A stretch of DNA of 39,003 bases from Acidimicrobiales bacterium (GTDB lineage Bacteria; Actinomycetota; Acidimicrobiia; Acidimicrobiales; Bog-793): assembly GCA_035533595.1 (NCBI GenBank), contig DATLTN010000020.1, positions 1 to 39,003 of the forward strand. The letters run 5' to 3'. A model generated the notes under the pieces. That model saw nothing but the letters and a program-made list of their open reading frames with translations. It was not told the origin of the DNA and made no database searches. Positions 1 to 7,311 of the stretch are shown in pieces. The number at the start of each line of letters is the position of its first letter. Position 1 is the first letter of the stretch. The translations under genes and the position numbers were made by a program.

Positions 1-1
1 G

Positions 2-298
2 GGCGCCATCGCCGCGGTCTTGGACGGGGCCTCCTGGCAGCGGTGCAGAACACACGCCATGCGCAACCTGTTGACCCGCGTCCCGAAGTCCGCCCAGGGC
101 CTCGTCGCCACGCTCGTGCGGACGATCTTCGCCCAGCCCGACGTCACCCAGGTGAAGGCGCAGTTCAATCGGGTCGTCGACCAGCTCGAGACCCAGTTCC
201 CCGCGGTCGCCGAGCTCCTCACCGACGCCGAGGGGGACCTGTTGGCGTTCAGCGCGCTCCCGCCCGAGCACTGGCGCCAGATATGGAGCAACAACCCC
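2..298 (+). CDS. IS256/Mutator-family transposase, 5' exon (partial, interrupted by group II intron)
   Basis: This is the C-terminal half of a DDE transposase of the IS256 (Mutator) family. It is open from the window edge, so the N-terminus lies outside. The segment RTHAMRNLLTRVPKS, the helical region after it, and the end PPEHWRQIWSNNP are characteristic of the family. Reading stops matching at NNP (position 298), where GTGCG, the consensus group II intron 5' end, begins. The protein resumes in frame at 1507 with [11 protein letters not shown]. Joining 2-298 to 1507-1746 restores an uninterrupted family sequence. The break falls just before the ER-L-N motif, which is thought to carry the third catalytic acidic residue, so the unspliced gene should be inactive. 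Confidence 0.88.
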
Positions 299-584
299 GT
301 GCGCCACGAGGCGCCATCTGACCCGGCGGAGATGAAAGGGCTCCGCCTTCGGGCTGTCGCAGCGGCCTGATGTAGCTGGAGGCAGCCCGACCCGGGAGAC
401 GCCGGGGAGGGTGGGAGCAGCCTCGACAACGACGGAACGGGTCGGCACTGCCAGACGGCTCGGGTCCGGCAAGCAAGACGGAGAGGTGTACGAGTGCAGA
501 AACCAGTGGTGGAACCCCCTCAAGTGGACCGCCGGCTCCAACCTGGCGGATATGGGCCGGTCAGCAATGCACGCCTCGGAGTAG

Positions 585-1385
585 TCGAACCGAGGCGACT
601 CTCGTTCAGTCTTCGAGCGGGACAACAACACCGGCACGCCCCAGGGAGGGATCCTCTCGCCGCTGCTCGCGAACATCGCCCTGTCGGTCATCGACGAGCA
701 CTTCGTCGATGCCTGGCAGCAGATGGGTAACTCGGGCGCACGTCACCGGCGCCGGAAGAAGGGGCTCGCCACCTACCGCCTCGTCCGCTATGCGGACGAC
801 TTCGTGGTTCTGGTGAAGGGCACCCGCTCCCACGCCGAGGACCTGCGTGAAGAGGTGGCAGCGGTGCTCTTACCGATTGGCCTTCGCCTGTCGGAGGAGA
901 AGACGAAGATCGCCCACATCGACGAGGGGTTCGACTTCCTCGGCTTCCGCATCCAGCGCCAGCCGAAACGAGGCTCGGGGAAGCCGACCGTGTACACCTT
1001 CCCGACCAAGGCCGCACTGGCCAAGGTGAAGACCAAGGTGCGCACGATGACCAGGGAGGCCACCAACCAGCCGCTCGCCGTCCTTTGCTACCGGCTCAGC
1101 CCGGTCGTTCGAGGATGGGTCAACTACTTCCGGCACGGCACGTCGAAGGCCACCTTCGACTACCTCCGTCGCTTCACCTGGAGGCGGGTCATCTGTTGGC
1201 TCCGCCACAAGCACCCGAAGGCCAACTGGAAGCAGCTCCGTCGCCGCTATCTCCCTGGGTGGTGGCCGACGGACGGCAAGGTCACGCTGTTCGACCCGAT
1301 GACGGTGCCGGTCACCCGCTACCGCTACCGGGCGAACAACATCCCTTCGCCGTGGACGAGCAGCGCGATCGAAGAGGCGGCATGA
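585..1385 (+). pseudogene. Group II intron reverse transcriptase/maturase, N-terminally deleted
   Basis: The frame opens after a TAG at 582-584 with no plausible start. From about 612 it reads family sequence: VFERDNN, then TPQGGILSPLLANI (RT motif 4), then the YADDFVVL catalytic box (motif 5), FLGF, and the maturase (GIIM/X) segment with RGWVNYFRHG and WKQLRRRY. RT motifs 0 to 3, roughly 200 or more residues, are missing. An ATG at 723 would give 220 aa but would leave out the TPQGG motif, so it is unlikely to be a functional start. No HNH endonuclease domain is evident after the maturase domain. Reverse transcription activity should be lost. Confidence 0.85.
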
Positions 1386-1407
1386 CCGACTGGCACGAGC
1401 CTGTGGA

Positions 1408-1441
1408 GAGCCGGATGCGTGGGAACGCGCACGTCCGGTTC
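1408..1441 (+). ncRNA. Group II intron domain V
   Basis: This is a 34-nt hairpin, the canonical domain V length. It begins GAGCCGG and ends CCGGTTC, with the AGC catalytic triad at 1409-1411, a short bulge, and a GGAA (GNRA) tetraloop. Domain V is the catalytic heart of group II ribozymes, and all its hallmark positions are present. Domain VI follows at about 1442-1506. Confidence 0.85.
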
Positions 1442-1506
1442 GGTGAGCGGGCCGGGGAAACGGATGCCTGCGCAAGCGGCACACCGCGCCCCGGCCCGAC
1501 TTCTAC

Positions 1507-1746
1507 CAGGAGCGCCTCAACCGCGAGATCCGCCGCCGCACCGACGTCGTCGGCATCTTCCCGAACCGCGCCGCCTGCATCCGCCTCGTCGGGGCGGTGC
1601 TCGCCGAGCAGCACGACGAGTGGGCGGTCGCCCGGCGCTACATGAGCCAGGAGTCGCTCGCGAAGACCAGGGTGCGGGTCCTCGTCGGCGGCGCCATCGA
1701 CAACAAGGAGGTGAGCACGTCGGCCGAACTCGAGGCCGTCAGCTAG
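1507..1746 (+). CDS. IS256/Mutator-family transposase, 3' exon
   Basis: This is the C-terminal 79 residues of the transposase that starts before the window. It opens with [19 protein letters not shown], continues with the conserved [14 protein letters not shown], and ends at TAG 1744-1746. It lies in phase with the 5' exon once the intron is removed. Alone it has no start codon and would not be translated. Its intact frame argues that the intron insertion and deletion are fairly recent, or that splicing still takes place. Confidence 0.88.
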   Translation, partial: QERLNREIRRRTDVVGIFPNRAACIRLVGAVLAEQHDEWAVARRYMSQESLAKTRVRVLVGGAIDNKEVSTSAELEAVS

Positions 1747-1803
1747 CAGCAACACCAATGGTTGGTGTGGTGGTCGTCATACACCACTGGTCTGGGCTTG
1801 GCC
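1747..1803 (+). mobile_element. Probable right end of the IS256-family element
   Basis: Just after the transposase stop there is a perfect 7-bp hairpin, ACACCAA-TGG-TTGGTGT (1752-1768). After it comes a CATACACCACT-type sequence that resembles terminal inverted repeats seen in actinobacterial IS256 elements, from memory. The left end is outside the window, so the repeat cannot be paired and the exact tip is unknown. Confidence 0.3.
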
Positions 1804-1844
1804 CGCCTCTTCGAGGTTGCGGCCGGTGCGACCCGCGATTTGAG

Positions 1845-2810
1845 TCACTTCCTGAATCGCTCGGCGCGAAAGCCGGAGTCGTCACCGAGGTGGAAGTAGA
1901 GGTGACCGTGTAGGGCTTCGGCGTCTCCGAGGGTGGCCCAACCTCGTCCGGTGATGTGGCCCCCCTCGTCGTTTCCGTCCCAGCTGAACTCGACATCGAA
2001 GCGATCGACGTCGGAAATGCGCCAGTCGATCCACCCGGTGACCGCGATGAAACCGAAGCTGCCTCGGTGGTCGGAGGAGAACTCGATGAAGGCTGGTGCT
2101 ACCAGGTCGAGAGCCTCGCTATCCCACAGGTCCATTTCCACGATGTTCCATCTGCCCGTGATATCCCTCGCATCTGGACCGGGCTCCCCGCTTGACCTAT
2201 GAGCACTGTCGGAGGAGTCGGATCCGCCCCCCGACTCCCAGGTCCCGAGCGCGTCGCTCAATACCGCGAAGGCGCGATCCAAGCGCCTTCTTCGATTGGG
2301 ATTGATCTCGTGGTTCGCGTCAGCCGCCACGAAGCCGAGTAGCTCGTCGAGCTCGTCAGCGCTGGCCTCGAGGATGTTGTCCTCGCCGGAGGAACGCATC
2401 CTGTATACGAGGCGTTCGCACTCGACGTCGAGCAGGGTCAACTCCCGCAAAGCCCCAGCCAGCTCGTCGCTCAGGAATATCTCATGATTCGGGCCATTCC
2501 TGGTGTGGTTACCAGGGAGTCTGAGATCGAACGGCGACTCCTCCCACCCGCTGATCACTCCTTCGTCACCGCAGACGTTGCACTGCCACTCGATCGCAGC
2601 CGGAAGGTCAGCGCGGAACACGGCGATGTGCCCGGTGCAGGGTCGATTCCGAGGCCGACGTCGGCAAGCTAGAGCCGTGGTCCACGGCGTGCTCGCGTCG
2701 GCGGCAGTTGCAGCTTGAACGACCGATCCCAAGTGCTGGGCCATCTTGCGAGCTGGACCGGGCGCATCGTCGGGGATGTCCAAGAAGTGCCGTAGATCGG
2801 AGACGAACAT
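1845..2810 (-). CDS. Conserved hypothetical protein with four-cysteine N-terminal module
   Basis: I do not recognise a named function. The start chosen is the ATG reading MFVSDLRHFL (321 aa), because related actinobacterial hypotheticals, as I recall them, begin there; an upstream in-frame start at 2900 is possible. Three parts are visible. The N-terminal module has C49, C58, C77 and C80, the last two as CxxC, spaced like a small zinc-binding fold. A helical middle section is rich in Leu/Glu. The C-terminal domain (about 220-321) is aromatic and acidic, with WDGNDEG and HLGDDSGFRA, and resembles short stand-alone hypothetical proteins. It lies in accessory DNA between an IS element and a Fic gene, facing away from the latter. 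Confidence 0.7.
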   Translation of the reverse strand: MFVSDLRHFLDIPDDAPGPARKMAQHLGSVVQAATAADASTPWTTALACRRRPRNRPCTGHIAVFRADLPAAIEWQCNVCGDEGVISGWEESPFDLRLPGNHTRNGPNHEIFLSDELAGALRELTLLDVECERLVYRMRSSGEDNILEASADELDELLGFVAADANHEINPNRRRRLDRAFAVLSDALGTWESGGGSDSSDSAHRSSGEPGPDARDITGRWNIVEMDLWDSEALDLVAPAFIEFSSDHRGSFGFIAVTGWIDWRISDVDRFDVEFSWDGNDEGGHITGRGWATLGDAEALHGHLYFHLGDDSGFRAERFRK

Positions 2811-3032
2811 CGGTCGACGAATGTAAACGGCGGGTAAGCGCAAAATCGCGAATTGATCGATCGGTCGCACATGGGCTTGCTCGAATCGCGAACGGGGCAT
2901 CGCGCCGTGTCCCGCAGCGCCGAGTCCGCCTGGCCGAGTTGTGCTGTCTAACTAATCGTTCGTCTGCGCACGGCCCAGGTAAAGTCGTGCTGTTCGATTA
3001 TTTCGCCGCGTGCGCACAACATCGGAGGGGAC

Positions 3033-4022
3033 ATGCCCGGTCGCCCGAGGCGGGTTGAGATCTACAGCCGCCTCGACGAGGCGTTCGCCGAGCTGCACGA
3101 GCGCCTGGGCGGTCTCCCTGACCCCGCCGAGGCAGGGGGCATCTGGACGACCATCTGGTACGAGGAAGCGCACCACTCCACAGCGATCGAGGGCAACACC
3201 CTCGTTCTCAAGCAGGTCGAGGCGCTTCTCTCCGAAGGACGAGCTGTCGGCAACAAGGAGCTCGCCGAGTACATGGAGGTGAAGGGCTACGCGGACGCCG
3301 CGAAGTGGGTCTACGAACAGGCGCTCAAGCCCGAGCGCTCCGACGGCTCCGCGCTGATGCTCTCCGAGGTGCGCTGGATCCATCAGGTTGCGCTCGGCCC
3401 CGTATGGGAAGTTGCCCCTCATTCGCAGGCGACCCCCAGGGAATCACCGGGAAGCTTTCGCGAGCACGACATCGCGCCGTTTCCCGGAGGCATGAAACCG
3501 CCGAGCTGGCCCGAGGTGCCGGGCGCCATGCGAGAGTGGGTACGACGAGCCGACGCCCTCGCAGATGCGGCGTCGCCCTTCGAGGAGTTGGGATTGCTGC
3601 ACGCTCAATTCGAGCGAATCCACCCCTTTCTCGATGGAAACGGGCGCGCTGGGCGCCTGCTGATGAACCTCCTCCTCGTACGCCTCGGCTACGCCCCCGC
3701 CATCGTCTACAAGCGCGATCGCTCGAGATATTTGCGGGCGCTTCGCGCAGCTGACGACGGCGACCCGGGGGCGCTCGGAGAGATGTTGGCCCGCGCGGTG
3801 CTCGACAATCTCTACCGCTTCATCGTTCCAGCCGTTGCCGGGCCGCGGCGTCTGGTGCCGTTGGCCGCCCTCGCCGACGACCAGATTTCCGAAGGTGCGT
3901 TGAAGATGGCCGCGAGCCGGGGGCGGTTGCGCGCTCAGAAGGGGAATGACGGGCAGTGGCGCAGCAGTCGCGCTTTTGTCGACGAGTACAAGGCCAATCG
4001 TCAGGTCCACCGGACCAGCTGA
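3033..4022 (+). CDS. Fic family protein (putative AMP-transferase)
   Basis: Fic-domain proteins usually transfer AMP from ATP to a hydroxyl group on a target protein. The core motif HPFLDGNGRAGR spans residues 197-208, with catalytic His197. An inhibitory-helix motif of the (S/T)xxxE(G/N) type is seen as STAIEGN (49-55) in the N-terminal region. That makes this a self-inhibited class II Fic protein, with Glu53 expected to block ATP. The C-terminal 60 residues may be a winged-helix-like tail. The ATG follows a good ribosome site (GGAGGGG). No separate antitoxin gene is adjacent, consistent with internal inhibition. The gene sits inside the likely integrated element. Targets cannot be told from sequence. 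Confidence 0.9.
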   Translation: MPGRPRRVEIYSRLDEAFAELHERLGGLPDPAEAGGIWTTIWYEEAHHSTAIEGNTLVLKQVEALLSEGRAVGNKELAEYMEVKGYADAAKWVYEQALKPERSDGSALMLSEVRWIHQVALGPVWEVAPHSQATPRESPGSFREHDIAPFPGGMKPPSWPEVPGAMREWVRRADALADAASPFEELGLLHAQFERIHPFLDGNGRAGRLLMNLLLVRLGYAPAIVYKRDRSRYLRALRAADDGDPGALGEMLARAVLDNLYRFIVPAVAGPRRLVPLAALADDQISEGALKMAASRGRLRAQKGNDGQWRSSRAFVDEYKANRQVHRTS

Positions 4023-4154
4023 CGAGAGGACCGCCGGCTCACTTGTTGGCTCACTCCTCTCCAAAACTGCCTGGAATGAGCCAGACAATGAAGACGGAGC
4101 GGACAGTAAAACCCCAGGTGACAGGACTAGGAAGGACTCGCTGGACGCTGTATC

Positions 4155-4204
4155 GTGCACTCGTAATGCGCAGGTCGTCGGTTCAATCCCGACCCCGGGC
4201 TCCA
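4155..4204 (+). tRNA. tRNA-Thr(CGT) 3' half, remnant (probable attachment site)
   Basis: Positions 27-76 of a tRNA are intact: anticodon stem GTGCA/TGCGC around loop CTCGTAA (anticodon CGT), variable loop AGGTC, T stem GTCGG/CCGAC around TTCAATC, acceptor strand CCCGGGC, discriminator T and an encoded CCA. No matching 5' acceptor (GCCCGGG) or D arm lies just upstream, so this is not a working gene. A clean 3' half is what a tRNA-targeting integrase leaves at the far end of its element. By that logic the element lies to the left and an intact copy should be further upstream, outside the window. Confidence 0.65.
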
Positions 4205-4233
4205 CAAAGTAGCTGGTGGTGTCGCCAACTCAC

Positions 4234-4318
4234 TTTTTGTCAGTGAGAGCAGTTTTTTGTCAGTGGCGTGTCAGTGACGACCTGGGCTTTCGCGCAGCTT
4301 TTTGTCAGTGCCCAGGTC
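4234..4318. repeat. Direct repeats TTTTTGTCAGTG with framing inverted repeat
   Basis: The 12-mer TTTTTGTCAGTG occurs three times on the plus strand (4234-4245, 4254-4265, 4299-4310), with a fourth shorter TGTCAGTG at 4269-4276. The last copy lies inside a perfect 9-bp inverted repeat, GACCTGGGC (4279-4287) and GCCCAGGTC (4310-4318). Repeated binding motifs like this are known at the ends of IS21-type elements and at recombinase or regulator sites. Which applies here is not settled. The location, 30 bp from the tRNA remnant, favours a recombination or transposon-end role. Confidence 0.6.
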
Positions 4319-4718
4319 AGAGGACTGTGGATAAGCCCCCCGCCCCCGCAGCGCCTGTGAGGAAGCGTCAACCCCTCTGGACCGCCGGACGAGACTGGCA
4401 GCCAGGACGTCGCGGAGATGGGAAACCGTGTCCCATACCGGCGCGTTCGCTGCGCGACGACAGCGAGTTTGACCGTTGTTATGGGGCTCTTCTCAGCGCG
4501 TAGAACGCCGACTCCGCGCTCGAATGGAACCACCATGACGACGACGTTCTGTCGCCTCACGGTCCGAGAGGGGGCGCCCTCGAGAACCTGCCGGCCAAAG
4601 GCCGTCTGAGCTCGGATCGCTAACGGACACGGGCGCCTGCCCAATCGAGGCAACCACTGCGCCGAGCGGGTGTTCTTCTAATCTCTCTCCAGCACGGCCT
4701 CTGCCGAACCAAACCCGT

Positions 4719-4979
4719 CTAGCCCGAGACGAAGCTCACCCGTAGCCGAAGTACGCCGTAGCGAATCCCCGTCGGGGCGCCCAAACATTCTTTGTCGCCG
4801 TTCGCCATCGGCTTGCAGCTGATTACGGGCACGGTCGTCCCGAGTTCAGTGGCTTTCTTCGCGGCAGTCTGACGGAACTTGGTGATCGCGCCTTGAAGTG
4901 ATTTTTCGAAAGCGATGGAGGTGAAGCTGGCTCCCGTCACCGTCTCAACCGGGGCACCGTGCAGAACCGCGGGACTTCC
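4719..4979 (-). pseudogene. Possible gene remnant, unknown
   Basis: An open frame of about 86 codons on the minus strand follows directly after a TAA, with no ATG or GTG near its left end that has a ribosome site; an internal GTG would give 73 aa. The sequence has two cysteines (ISCKP, KECLG) and a basic amphipathic stretch, and does not look like a shadow of another gene. It may be the C-terminal part of a decayed protein. The product is not recognised. Confidence 0.25.
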
Positions 4980-5166
4980 TTAGTCCGTGCGCCTCTCAAC
5001 GCGTGCTTGGAAGAGCGTGCCTTTCCCGCGCCGCGGCGCCTCCGTCGGGAACATACTGACTGATCCGCGAACCGCGGAGGCTCTTCCGCCCCGGCTGGCA
5101 AGAGCACATATCGAGACGGTGATGTGTCCCGCACGTCGCTCGGACCGGCCCCTAGCCTGGTTTCTC

Positions 5167-7062
5167 ATGCAGCTACGGGGTCGTGTCACGAACGTCCGAG
5201 CAACCCGGACGCCGTTGCTCCTGACGACTCTCTCCGTCGCTGGCCTCCTGGCCGCGTGCAGTAGCGCGTCAGCCGGACCGCAGACGACGATCGGGGCGTT
5301 CCTGACGGGATGGACGTCACGCAACTGGTCCTCGATGCGGCGCCTCGTGGCAGACCCGCCCGCCGCATTCGCGAGCATCAACGGTGCGGCGATTTCTGAC
5401 CTCGAAGTGACCAAGGCGAGCTACAAAGCTGGCGCACCCATCGTCTCTGGCACCGCGGCACGGGTCCCGGTGACCGAGCACCTCACGATCCCTGGGTTCG
5501 GTGTGTGGACGGTCCACACGACCTTGCACCTGGTGGAGCGTTCCGGTCGCTGGCTCGTGCAATGGACGCCCGAGACGATCGACCCGTCCCTCCGTCCAGC
5601 CAGTCAATTTGCCCTGACGGCGACCTGGCCGCCCCGTGCCCCAATTCTCGGCGCCGGCAACGTGGCGCTCACGGCCGAGGAGGAAACGGTGACTGTCGGC
5701 ATCGAGGGGAAATACGTGAAAGACCCGTCCTCGCTTTCAGCGGCGCTCGTCGCTGCCGGAGCGACGAGCGCGGAAGCGAGCGCCGCTCTCGCCACAGCGA
5801 AGGTGAAGCCAGCGTACTTCGAGCCCGTCTTCACGGTCTCATGGGCCCGGTACCTGCAGCTGAAGCCGACCCTCTATCCGCTACCGGGAACCGTTTTCCA
5901 GACCTCCGAGGCGCGCGAGGCCGTCACGCCGGGACTCGAGGCCCACCTCGTCGGGAGCGTGGGTCCGATCACCGCCCAGGAGCTGCACGCGCTCGGCGCC
6001 CCATATGACACGACGAGCGTCGTAGGCCAGACCGGACTCGAACAGTACGACCAGGCCCAGCTCGCCGGGACTCCCGGAACCACGATCTCGGTGGTGAGCG
6101 ATGACGGGTCGACGTTGGCGACGCTTGCGAGCAAGAAGCCGGTGCCCGGCACCCCGGTACGTACCTCCATCAACCCCACGGTGCAACGCGCCGCGGAGGC
6201 AGCGCTCGCGCACGAAGACAAGCCAGCCGCCCTCGTCGCCGTCGACGCCAGCACCGGCCAGCTGCTCGCCTCGGTGAGCGACCCGAGCAGTGACGCGTTC
6301 GATCAAGCTTTCGACGGGACCTTCCCGCCCGGCTCAACGTTCAAGACGATCACGAGCACCGCGCTCATCGAGCACGGTCTTTCACCCAGCTCGTCGGCAA
6401 GCTGCCCGACGACGATCACCGTCGGCGGCGAGCTGTTTCACAATGCCGAAGGTGACGCTCCAGTGCAGAACATGGCCCAGGCTTTTACCGAGTCCTGCAA
6501 CACCGCGTTCATTGGTCTCACGACGAAAAACCTCGATCCGGCGAACCTTCCCGCCGCGGCCGCCGAATACGACGTCGGCACGTCGCCCGACATTGGGCTC
6601 ACAGTCTTCGGCGGCAGCGTGCCGACGCCGACCAGCGCCGCCGGGCTCGCTGCCACCGCAATCGGTCAGGGCAGCGTGCTCGTCTCGCCGCTCGACATGG
6701 CGATGGTCGCCGCGGCGATCGATTCGGGGGTCGTGCGTGAGCCGCGCCTCGTGCTCGGGGCGCCGGACGACCGGGCACCGACCCACCGTCTGCCCACCGA
6801 CGTGGTGGATGATCTGCACGTGATGATGGCCGATGTCGTCGCGAGCGGGACCGCCGCGAACCAGGGTCTGCCATCCGGGACCTACGCGAAGACCGGGACC
6901 GCCGAGTACGGGAGTGGCAACCCGCTCCCGACCGACGCCTGGCTCATCGGCTTTCGCGGGAACGTTGCCTTCGCGGTGCTCGTCGTCGACGGCGGCTACG
7001 GCGGTCCGACCGACGGCCCAATCGCCGCATCATTTCTCAACGCTCTTGGCACGTCTGGTTAG
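5167..7062 (+). CDS. Class B penicillin-binding protein, lipoprotein, MecA-like layout
   Basis: This is a peptidoglycan D,D-transpeptidase acting on the outer face of the membrane. The start chosen is the ATG that gives a basic N-terminus, a hydrophobic stretch and a lipobox ending LLAAC (Cys31), so the protein is probably lipid-anchored; 631 aa. Residues about 40-150 resemble the NTF2-like MecA N-terminal domain and about 160-340 the dimerisation domain. The transpeptidase domain has STFK (390-393, nucleophile Ser390), SCN (443-445) and KTG (575-577). The order and spacing match active class B enzymes such as mycobacterial PbpA/PBP2a-like proteins. It stands alone, with no rodA/ftsW neighbour. 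A role in beta-lactam tolerance is possible but not shown. Confidence 0.9.
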   Translation: MQLRGRVTNVRATRTPLLLTTLSVAGLLAACSSASAGPQTTIGAFLTGWTSRNWSSMRRLVADPPAAFASINGAAISDLEVTKASYKAGAPIVSGTAARVPVTEHLTIPGFGVWTVHTTLHLVERSGRWLVQWTPETIDPSLRPASQFALTATWPPRAPILGAGNVALTAEEETVTVGIEGKYVKDPSSLSAALVAAGATSAEASAALATAKVKPAYFEPVFTVSWARYLQLKPTLYPLPGTVFQTSEAREAVTPGLEAHLVGSVGPITAQELHALGAPYDTTSVVGQTGLEQYDQAQLAGTPGTTISVVSDDGSTLATLASKKPVPGTPVRTSINPTVQRAAEAALAHEDKPAALVAVDASTGQLLASVSDPSSDAFDQAFDGTFPPGSTFKTITSTALIEHGLSPSSSASCPTTITVGGELFHNAEGDAPVQNMAQAFTESCNTAFIGLTTKNLDPANLPAAAAEYDVGTSPDIGLTVFGGSVPTPTSAAGLAATAIGQGSVLVSPLDMAMVAAAIDSGVVREPRLVLGAPDDRAPTHRLPTDVVDDLHVMMADVVASGTAANQGLPSGTYAKTGTAEYGSGNPLPTDAWLIGFRGNVAFAVLVVDGGYGGPTDGPIAASFLNALGTSG

Positions 7063-7311
7063 AACGGCGGCCGAACGCCGAATATCCGCGCCCGGTCAAC
7101 GAGGCCATGCTGAGCGCTCGCGGCTGCGCAGAGCACGCGGAACGACGGTTCTCGCGTTCGTGCCGTGTCACATAACACGCGTCCCACATGCGACCGCGGC
7201 GCGTCCTCGCTGCCGGCTCGGTAGCGGCCCGCGCCGTCAGCGCCTCGCGGGAGGGCCCCGACGGCGCGGTGATCGCAACAGCTTCTGCTCCCCACCCAAA
7301 GGGAGGTGGAT

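Larger units (their letters stand above)
299..1506 (+). mobile_element. Degenerate group II intron inserted in a transposase gene
   Basis: The 5' end is GTGCG at 299, matching the GUGYG consensus. The 3' end is ...TAC at 1506, matching AY. A candidate branch-point adenosine sits 8 nt before the 3' end, bulged next to the stem formed by GGGCCGGGG and CCCCGGCCC. Domain V is intact at 1408-1441. Removing 299-1506 rejoins the transposase frame. At about 1.2 kb it is much shorter than ORF-carrying bacterial group II introns, usually near 2 kb or more. The reverse transcriptase lacks its N-terminal half, so an internal deletion near 585-612 is inferred. It may still splice if enough of domain I survives, but it cannot encode its own full maturase. 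Confidence 0.85.
4205..5166. other. Intergenic stretch, about 960 bp, no convincing gene
   Basis: Short open frames on both strands overlap one another here and none has recognisable protein features. The left 115 bp hold repeated TTTTTGTCAGTG motifs and an inverted repeat, listed separately. One minus-strand frame at 4719-4979 could be a gene remnant. Positions 4335-4718 show nothing I can name. The region looks like decayed DNA beside the tRNA remnant. Confidence 0.6.

Noticed and set aside
723-1385. 220-aa reverse transcriptase starting at ATG 723 as an intact gene
   Set aside because: The same frame continues upstream through the TPQGG motif to 585, so the ATG is internal to a truncated protein and is not a natural start.
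4326-4334. TGTGGATAA, an exact DnaA box on the minus strand
   Set aside because: It is single, with no cluster, no dnaA/dnaN neighbour and no AT-rich unwinding region. One such 9-mer by chance in a window this long is not surprising.
7161-7183. CGTGT-CACATA-ACACG inverted repeat downstream of the penicillin-binding protein gene
   Set aside because: Only 5-bp arms without a T-tract; too weak to call a terminator or operator.
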